NCBI GenBank assembly: GCA_902797175.1
Contig: CADBRX010000122.1
Span: forward strand, 1 to 36,944
Source of the DNA: an uncultured Coriobacteriaceae bacterium
GTDB taxonomy: Bacteria > Actinomycetota > Coriobacteriia > Coriobacteriales > Atopobiaceae
Direction: 5' to 3'
Length of the DNA stretch: 36,944 nucleotides
Shown in pieces: positions 31,670 through 36,944 of this stretch. The translations under genes and the position numbers were made by a program. The notes below the pieces were generated by a model. The model worked only from the letters and a program-made list of their open reading frames with translations, was not told the DNA's origin and made no database searches. Numbering within the stretch: the stretch's first letter is position 1; every line of letters starts with the position of its first letter.

Positions 31670-34342
31670 CTACACCTCCCTGTATTGTTCGTCAAGGAGA
31701 CGGAGCTCCTCGAGACCTTCCGAATCGAGCAGGACCTCACGAGGCTTGGAGCCGTCGGGGGGTCCGACGACGCCCTTTGCCTCGAGCATGTCCATTATTC
31801 TACCCGCTCTAGCGTATCCCACCTTGAGCCTTCTCTGCAGGCCAGAGGTAGAACCTAGCTGAGATTCCACGACTATCTGAGCCGCCTCCCACACAAGGGG
31901 GTCGTCTTCGTCGGCAGCGTCTCCCGACGAGCCTCCGCCTGGCTGCCCCGGCACGACCGCCGAGAGGATCTCCTCGTGATAGTCAGGCTCAGCCTGCTCG
32001 CGGATGAAGTCGACGACCGACTCGATTTCGGGGTCAGAGACGTAGCACCCAAGAACGCGACGAGGCAGTCCGCCACGCTCCTTGAAGAGCATGTCGCCGT
32101 TGCCCAGGAGCCTTTGGGCTCCGACCTGGTCGAGGATGACGCGCGAGTCGGTGCCGGACGCCACGGAAAGCGCGATGCGCGTCTCGATGTTTGACTTGAT
32201 GAGGCCCGTCACGACGTTTGCGGAAGGTCGCTGGGTCGCAAGCACGAGGTGGATGCCGGCGGCACGCGCGAGCTGCGCGATGCGCACGATCGAGGCCTCG
32301 ACGTCCTTGCCCGCCACCATCATGAGGTCGGCGAGCTCGTCGATGATGATGACCATGAAGGGCATGGGCTCGGGCGGGTTGTCCATCTCGGCAAGCTTGC
32401 CTTTGGTGCACATCTCGTTATAGACGTTGATGTTGCGTGCCCCGGCACGCTCGAACACCTTGAGGCGCCGCTCCATCTCGGAGACGGCCCATTGCAGCGC
32501 GCTCGCCGCCTGCCGTGGCTCGGTGACGACGGGAACGTAGAGGTGGGGCAAGCCGTTGTAGCCAGAGAACTCGACTCGTTTGGGGTCGACGAGAATGAGG
32601 CGAACCTGCTTTGGCGTGTCCCGCATGAGCAGGGACATGATGAGCGAGTTGATCATGACCGACTTGCCCGAACCCGTGGCTCCGGCCACGAGGAGGTGCG
32701 GCATCGCGGCGAGGTCTGCCGTGACCGCGCGGCCCTCGGCATCACGGCCGATGGCAAACTCGAGGGGCCCTCCGCTCGCATAGGGAAGCACGTCGCCCAG
32801 ATGCACGTTCTGGCGCGCCTTGTTGGGGATTTCGATGCCCACGCGGCTCGTTCCCGGGATGGGAGCGAAGATGCGGACGGACTTGGCGGCAAGCGACAGG
32901 GCGATGTCGTCTTGGAGATTGGTGATCTTGTTGACGCGCTCGCCCTCCCCCATCTCGACTTGGAACGTGGTCACGAGCGGGCCGGACGTGTAGTCGACGA
33001 CGCGGCTCGTCAGTCCGAACTCGGCAAGGGTGGACTGCAGGCGAGCCATGGTCTCATCGAGCTCGTCTTGGGAGCTCGCACTCGAGGCGCTGTTGGGGTT
33101 GGAGGAAAGCATCGAGAACGGCGGAAGCTCATAGCTGCCGTCCTGGTCCCGCTCACCGGGCCGCTTCGTCGCCTTGGGAGCGGGCTGCGGCTTCTTCTTT
33201 TGGGAGGCGGAGCCCTTTGCGCTCTTTGCCTTGGGCGTTTGGGGAGCAGCCGAGGGCGCGGATGCATCTCCATCGTCGGGGCGCGTCTCCACGCGGCTCT
33301 TCTTGCCCTTCTTCAAGAAGTCGGGAACGACGAGCTCGTCTTCAAACGAGGCAAGGGAAGGCGGGGCCCATGGGAGGTCGTCCTCCTCGTAGGCACCGAA
33401 GAGCGCGTCTTGGCGGGCAAGGACGTCTCCCGCAGGGAGAGACGTCTCGACGTCGAGGTTGGGGTGGCGCCTCCTCACGAGCCTCTGCGACGCCGCGTCG
33501 ACCTCGGCCACGAGGTCGTCCTCATGGCTGCGCGTCAGTACGGAGGTCTTGCGCGCGCCAAGAAACGTCGTCTTTGGCTCAACGCGCTGGGTGTCGGTGA
33601 CGGGGGTGGGGGCGGGACGCTGCTGCAGGGCGACAAGGGAGGCCTCACGCTCCGCGCGGCGCTGCGCCTTGCGTTCGGAGGCGCGCTGGGCACGAATCTC
33701 CCTGCGCTCCTCTCGCACCTCTCGGTAGTTCTCTGCGGCAATGGTGGCGCGGCCACGCATCTTTGACACTGCCCCCGAAATGGAAAAGCCGCACACGACG
33801 ATGCCTGCGATGATGGTTCCCACCAAGATGGCGACGCCGACCCAGCGCCCCACGGACATGAGCAAGGTCCACGCGACGCCACCCCCGACATAGCCGCCCA
33901 GCCTTCCCACGGAGGCAGGCGAGATGACAAGGTCGGGGGTCGACTCCGCACCTGGGGCGTTCAGAGAGATGAGGCTGAGCACGGACACGATGATGAGCGT
34001 GAGTCCCAGGGCCACCCTGCCCGAGATGGAGTCCTCGTCGTCGAGGAAGAAGGTCATGGCAAAGACGAACAGGGCCACGGGAAAGAGGAAGGCGCCTGCA
34101 CCAAAGCACAGGGTCAAGAAGTTTCCCGTTGCCTGCGTGACAGGAGCGCTGCTCGGGGCGGCGAGCGAGATGATCATGGCGATGGAGACGACGGCCAAAA
34201 AGAGCCCCAGTATGTCTCCGCCCACGCTACCGCGGATCGAAGGAAAAGCGGGCTCGGGCTGCCGCTGGGCAGAGCGCTGTCTTGCCGCAGACCTCCCCTT
34301 TTTGTTGGCGCCCGAGGCGCCTCCCCTGCTCCTGGATGCCAT
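31670..34342 (-). CDS. ftsK: DNA translocase FtsK/SpoIIIE
   Basis: This 890-residue DNA pump moves chromosomes through the closing septum. The N-terminus has four transmembrane helices (about residues 40-215), then a charged linker. The motor domain has Walker A GATGSGKSV near residue 552 and Walker B VIIIDELADLM near 665, and the RecA-like core is complete. The C-terminal gamma winged helix (about 820-885, SQLGSTSGLQRRLKVGYARAGRIMDMLE) should read polarity sequences (KOPS/SRS) and may activate XerCD. Start and stop codons abut the neighbouring genes. GGAGG precedes the start inside the RNase J end. Confidence 0.97.
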   Translation of the reverse strand: MASRSRGGASGANKKGRSAARQRSAQRQPEPAFPSIRGSVGGDILGLFLAVVSIAMIISLAAPSSAPVTQATGNFLTLCFGAGAFLFPVALFVFAMTFFLDDEDSISGRVALGLTLIIVSVLSLISLNAPGAESTPDLVISPASVGRLGGYVGGGVAWTLLMSVGRWVGVAILVGTIIAGIVVCGFSISGAVSKMRGRATIAAENYREVREERREIRAQRASERKAQRRAEREASLVALQQRPAPTPVTDTQRVEPKTTFLGARKTSVLTRSHEDDLVAEVDAASQRLVRRRHPNLDVETSLPAGDVLARQDALFGAYEEDDLPWAPPSLASFEDELVVPDFLKKGKKSRVETRPDDGDASAPSAAPQTPKAKSAKGSASQKKKPQPAPKATKRPGERDQDGSYELPPFSMLSSNPNSASSASSQDELDETMARLQSTLAEFGLTSRVVDYTSGPLVTTFQVEMGEGERVNKITNLQDDIALSLAAKSVRIFAPIPGTSRVGIEIPNKARQNVHLGDVLPYASGGPLEFAIGRDAEGRAVTADLAAMPHLLVAGATGSGKSVMINSLIMSLLMRDTPKQVRLILVDPKRVEFSGYNGLPHLYVPVVTEPRQAASALQWAVSEMERRLKVFERAGARNINVYNEMCTKGKLAEMDNPPEPMPFMVIIIDELADLMMVAGKDVEASIVRIAQLARAAGIHLVLATQRPSANVVTGLIKSNIETRIALSVASGTDSRVILDQVGAQRLLGNGDMLFKERGGLPRRVLGCYVSDPEIESVVDFIREQAEPDYHEEILSAVVPGQPGGGSSGDAADEDDPLVWEAAQIVVESQLGSTSGLQRRLKVGYARAGRIMDMLEAKGVVGPPDGSKPREVLLDSEGLEELRLLDEQYREV

Positions 34343-36007
34343 CTAGACCTCCATGACAACGGGAATGATCATGGGACGGGTGTGCGTCTTGTTCCACAGG
34401 AAGTTGGAGAGGCTGTTTCTCGTCGTCTTCTGGAGCGACTCGGGACTCGCGCCCTCGAGCGCGGCAGCCTTGCCGACCTGCTCGACGACCTGTGCCTGGG
34501 CGTCCTGCAAAAGTACCTCGTCGTCAGAGAAAGAGACGCCCTTGCACGAGATGACGACGTCTCCCACGCGCTTGCGGCGCCCCGTGATGGTCACGACGCA
34601 GGTGACCATGCCGCCGCTGGCAAGCCGTTGACGGTCACGGAAAACGATCGGGTCGGCATCGGTGACGGAGAGGCCGTCGACGTAGACCACGCCAGACTCG
34701 ACGGGCGTGCCCCACGTGACCTTGCCACCGACCATATGCAGGCAGTCGCCGTTGTCCGCGATGAAAATGTTCTCCTTGGGAATGCCCATCTGCTTTGCCA
34801 GCTCCGCATGTGCGCGGAGGTGCATCGCCTCGCCATGAACCGGCATGAAGTAGGTCGGCTTGGTCATGGCGAGCATGAGCTTCAGCTCCTCCTGGCTTCC
34901 GTGACCCGAGACGTGCACGAGCGAGTTTGACTTGTCAAAGATGGTGCAGCCGATCTTTGACAGCGCGTTGACGATGCCCGCGACGCTCTTCTCGTTGCCC
35001 GGAACGGGCGTGGCGGAGATGATGACGGTGTCATTGGCCGTGATCGAAAGCGACTTGTGCTCGCCGTTTGCCATGCGCGCGAGCGCGGAGAGCGGCTCTC
35101 CCTGGCTGCCCGTGCACAGGACGACAATCTTCTCGTCGGGGATGTCGTCAACCTCGAAGGCGTCGATGATGTCGGACTCGTCTATACGCAGATAGCCCAG
35201 TTGGCGCGCGATCTTGGTGTTCGAGACCATGGAGCGGCCCGTCACGACGACCTTGCGCCCCACGGCCACGCTCGCGTCGCACACCTGCTGGAGCCGGTGG
35301 ATGTGGCTTGCGAACGACGCCACGAAGACGCGCCCCGAGGCGTTCTTGATGATGTGGCGAAGCTGTGGTCCCACCGCCGCCTCTGAAGGCGTGAACCCGG
35401 GGTTTGCCGCATTGGTCGAGTCCGAGAGCAGAAGGTCGATTCCCAGGGTCGCGAAGCGTGAGATGGCCTGATAGTTGGGCGTCACACCGTCGATGGGAGT
35501 CTGGTCGAGCTTGAAGTCTCCCGTATGCAGCACGGACCCCGCCGGAGTGCGCATATAGACGCCCAGCGCCGCGGGGATCGAGTGCGTCATCGAAAAGAAG
35601 TCGATGGAGAAGGCACCGAGATTGATGTGCGTTCCGTCCTTGACCTCACGAAACTTGGGAGCGTTGATGTGATGCTCGGCAAGCTTTCCCTCAATGAGGC
35701 CAAGGGTGAGCTTGCTCGAATAGATGGGCACCTTGCGGGTGAGGTCCATCAGGAGGTACGGGAGGGAGCCCGTGTGGTCCTCGTGCCCGTGCGTGATGAT
35801 GATGCCGCGGAGCTTCTCCTCGTTCTCCAGCACGTAGGTATAGTCCGGCAGCACCAGGTCGATGCCGGGTTGCTGGTCGTCGGGGAACATGAGGCCGGCG
35901 TCAACGAGAACCATGTCGTTCTCGTACTCAAATGCCGTCATGTTCTTGCCGATGCCATCAAGACCGCCCAGGGGGATGATCCTGAGCGGAGTCTGCTTTC
36001 TTGCCAT
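34343..36007 (-). CDS. rnj: Ribonuclease J
   Basis: This 554-residue metallo-beta-lactamase-fold nuclease has 5'-3' exo- and endoribonuclease activity. Residues H73-G-H75-E-D77-H78 form the zinc motif, followed by the beta-CASP region (LLSDSTNA, GRSM) and a C-terminal domain. The start MARKQTPLRIIPLGGLDGIGKN is family-typical; the open frame extends 25 codons further without homology. It lies next to pnp and directly before ftsK. Only one RNase J is visible, so J1 versus J2 cannot be told. Confidence 0.96.
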   Translation of the reverse strand: MARKQTPLRIIPLGGLDGIGKNMTAFEYENDMVLVDAGLMFPDDQQPGIDLVLPDYTYVLENEEKLRGIIITHGHEDHTGSLPYLLMDLTRKVPIYSSKLTLGLIEGKLAEHHINAPKFREVKDGTHINLGAFSIDFFSMTHSIPAALGVYMRTPAGSVLHTGDFKLDQTPIDGVTPNYQAISRFATLGIDLLLSDSTNAANPGFTPSEAAVGPQLRHIIKNASGRVFVASFASHIHRLQQVCDASVAVGRKVVVTGRSMVSNTKIARQLGYLRIDESDIIDAFEVDDIPDEKIVVLCTGSQGEPLSALARMANGEHKSLSITANDTVIISATPVPGNEKSVAGIVNALSKIGCTIFDKSNSLVHVSGHGSQEELKLMLAMTKPTYFMPVHGEAMHLRAHAELAKQMGIPKENIFIADNGDCLHMVGGKVTWGTPVESGVVYVDGLSVTDADPIVFRDRQRLASGGMVTCVVTITGRRKRVGDVVISCKGVSFSDDEVLLQDAQAQVVEQVGKAAALEGASPESLQKTTRNSLSNFLWNKTHTRPMIIPVVMEV

Positions 36008-36088
36008 GCGAAAAGGAATCCCTTCGAAATGCTGCGTTTTAGGTCGAATCCTGCCTATTGTAGCGCAAGAGGACAAACGCATGGGGAT

Positions 36089-36155
36089 AAGGTCCCTGCG
36101 AGTCGAGCCCGCAAGGACCTTACTGACCTGCTCTTTACCTGGCAGGAACCTGCCA
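36089..36155 (-). other. Two tandem hairpins between pnp and rnj
   Basis: In the 161-base gap 36008-36168 there are two strong inverted repeats. TGGCAGG/CCTGCCA (36140-36155) is separated by only two bases. AAGGTCC-C-TGCG and CGCA-A-GGACCTT (36089-36121) form an 11-base-pair stem with one mismatch. Neither is followed by a U run on the minus strand. They may end or protect the pnp message, or be processing sites upstream of rnj. No confident promoter for rnj is seen. Confidence 0.6.
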
Positions 36156-36168
36156 AGGGCGATGAGGC

Positions 36169-36944
36169 TTATCCCTCGTGATGACGGCGCGGCTGACGCT
36201 TGGTGTTGCCGTTGTCGCCAGGACGACGCGTGCGATGCTCTCCCTCATGGGCGGGCTTGCGCTGGGAAGAGCCTGCAGGAGCCTCGGGCTTGTCGAGACG
36301 GTCAAGGCTGATCTTGCCCTTCTCGTCGACCTCAAGGACCTTGACGCGGACCTCGTCACCGATGTTGAGCACGTCCTCGACCTTGTCGACGCGGCCCTGG
36401 GCGACACGGGAAATATGCAGCAGGCCGTCCTTGCCGGGCAGCAGCTCCACGAAGGCGCCAAAGGCCTGGATGCCCACGACGCGGCCCGTGTACTCCTCGC
36501 CCACCTCGGGAACCTTGACGATGGCCTTGATGCGCTCGGCAGCAGCCTCGCCCGCACCGTTGGTGCCGGCAATGAAGATCGTGCCGTCCTCCTGGATGTC
36601 GACCGTGGCGCCGGTGTCGTCCTGGATGCCGCGAATGACCTTGCCGCCGGAGCCGATGACGTCGCGGATCTTGTCGGTGGGGATGGTGATGGTGATGATC
36701 TGCGGCGCGGTGTCCTTGGTCTCCTCGCGCGGTGCGGGGATCTGCTCGAGCATGGCGTCGAGGATGAACATGCGGCCCTCGTGCGCCTGCATGAGCGCGT
36801 TGCGCAGGATCTCGGGCGTGAGGCCCGTGGCCTTGTTGTCCATCTGCATGGCCGTGATGCCCTTGGTGGTGCCGCACACCTTGAAGTCCATGTCGCCGTA
36901 ATGGTCCTCGGCGCCGATGATGTCGGTCAGGATCAGTTCCTTGC
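36169..36944 (-). CDS. pnp: Polyribonucleotide nucleotidyltransferase (PNPase), 3' part
   Basis: Only the C-terminal 257 or so residues are in the window; the gene runs off the right edge without its start. It encodes the end of the second RNase PH core ([18 protein letters not shown], then [12 protein letters not shown]), the KH domain ([20 protein letters not shown]) and the S1 domain ([21 protein letters not shown]), followed by a basic, low-complexity tail. The enzyme degrades RNA 3' to 5' using phosphate. An ATG at 36891 lies inside the core domain and is not the start. It is co-directional with rnj. Confidence 0.97.
   Translation of the reverse strand, partial: KELILTDIIGAEDHYGDMDFKVCGTTKGITAMQMDNKATGLTPEILRNALMQAHEGRMFILDAMLEQIPAPREETKDTAPQIITITIPTDKIRDVIGSGGKVIRGIQDDTGATVDIQEDGTIFIAGTNGAGEAAAERIKAIVKVPEVGEEYTGRVVGIQAFGAFVELLPGKDGLLHISRVAQGRVDKVEDVLNIGDEVRVKVLEVDEKGKISLDRLDKPEAPAGSSQRKPAHEGEHRTRRPGDNGNTKRQPRRHHEG

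Noticed and set aside
32249-33766. Long plus-strand open frame opposite ftsK
   Set aside because: It lies fully within the recognised FtsK coding region and shows no domain pattern.

Overview
The window is chromosomal, high-GC and bacterial. It most likely comes from a Coriobacteriia actinomycete of the Atopobiaceae type (Olsenella/Atopobium-like). This rests on gene content and order, not on a marker-gene comparison. An actinobacterial FHA/MerR pair (GarA- and FtsR-like) sits beside a long block of genes arranged much as in Bacillus and its relatives (RNase J, FtsK/SpoIIIE, RodZ-like protein, PgsA, CinA/PncC, RecA, RNase Y, SpoVS, MiaB). I see no insertion sequence, prophage, CRISPR array or rRNA. 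The window is mostly conserved housekeeping sequence with a few lineage-specific genes of interest.

Positions 1-8300 hold small transcription units. They contain a tRNA-Pro(GGG) gene, a probable winged-helix protein, a frameshifted small membrane protein, a Cof-type HAD phosphatase, a VanZ-like protein with a basic tail, an MGMT-type DNA repair protein, and a GH32 sucrose/fructan hydrolase. They are followed by a CDP-alcohol phosphatidyltransferase, a D-Ala-D-Ala carboxypeptidase, an orphan GcvT-like protein and a RidA protein. Positions 8300-13070 carry the FHA protein, the MerR/FtsR-type regulator, adenine phosphoribosyltransferase, a secreted NlpC/P60 peptidoglycan hydrolase and a CLC H+/Cl- exchanger. 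Positions 13070-14900 carry a divergent, solitary FAD protein of the SdhA/FrdA/NadB superfamily.

Positions 14900-18020 form the LexA locus. lexA and a membrane protein of unknown family are co-directional, and a LysM membrane protein (YneA/ChiZ-like SOS division inhibitor) is divergent from lexA. Two LexA-box-like sites lie between lexA and the LysM gene. nrdR and dut follow the LysM gene. A matching, perfect LexA operator fills the spacer of the recA promoter near 26850, so one SOS regulon can be read from the window.

From 18036 to the right end every gene is on the minus strand. Read in transcription order from the right edge they are pnp (partial), RNase J, ftsK, rodZ-like, yajQ, rimO, pgsA and cinA/pncC. 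Next come recA and recX, then rny with an uncharacterised MutL-type GHKL ATPase, and finally spoVS, miaB, miaA and hflX. Very short gaps or overlaps define the likely operons rnj-ftsK-rodZ-yajQ-rimO-pgsA-pncC, recA-recX, rny-ATPase and spoVS-miaB-miaA-hflX. The block combines RNA decay (PNPase, RNase J, RNase Y), tRNA and ribosomal-protein methylthiolation (MiaA, MiaB, RimO), chromosome translocation and cell shape (FtsK, RodZ), phospholipid synthesis and recombination. The least explained genes are the GHKL ATPase downstream of rny, the tyrosine-rich extracellular tail of the RodZ-like protein, and the orphan flavoprotein.
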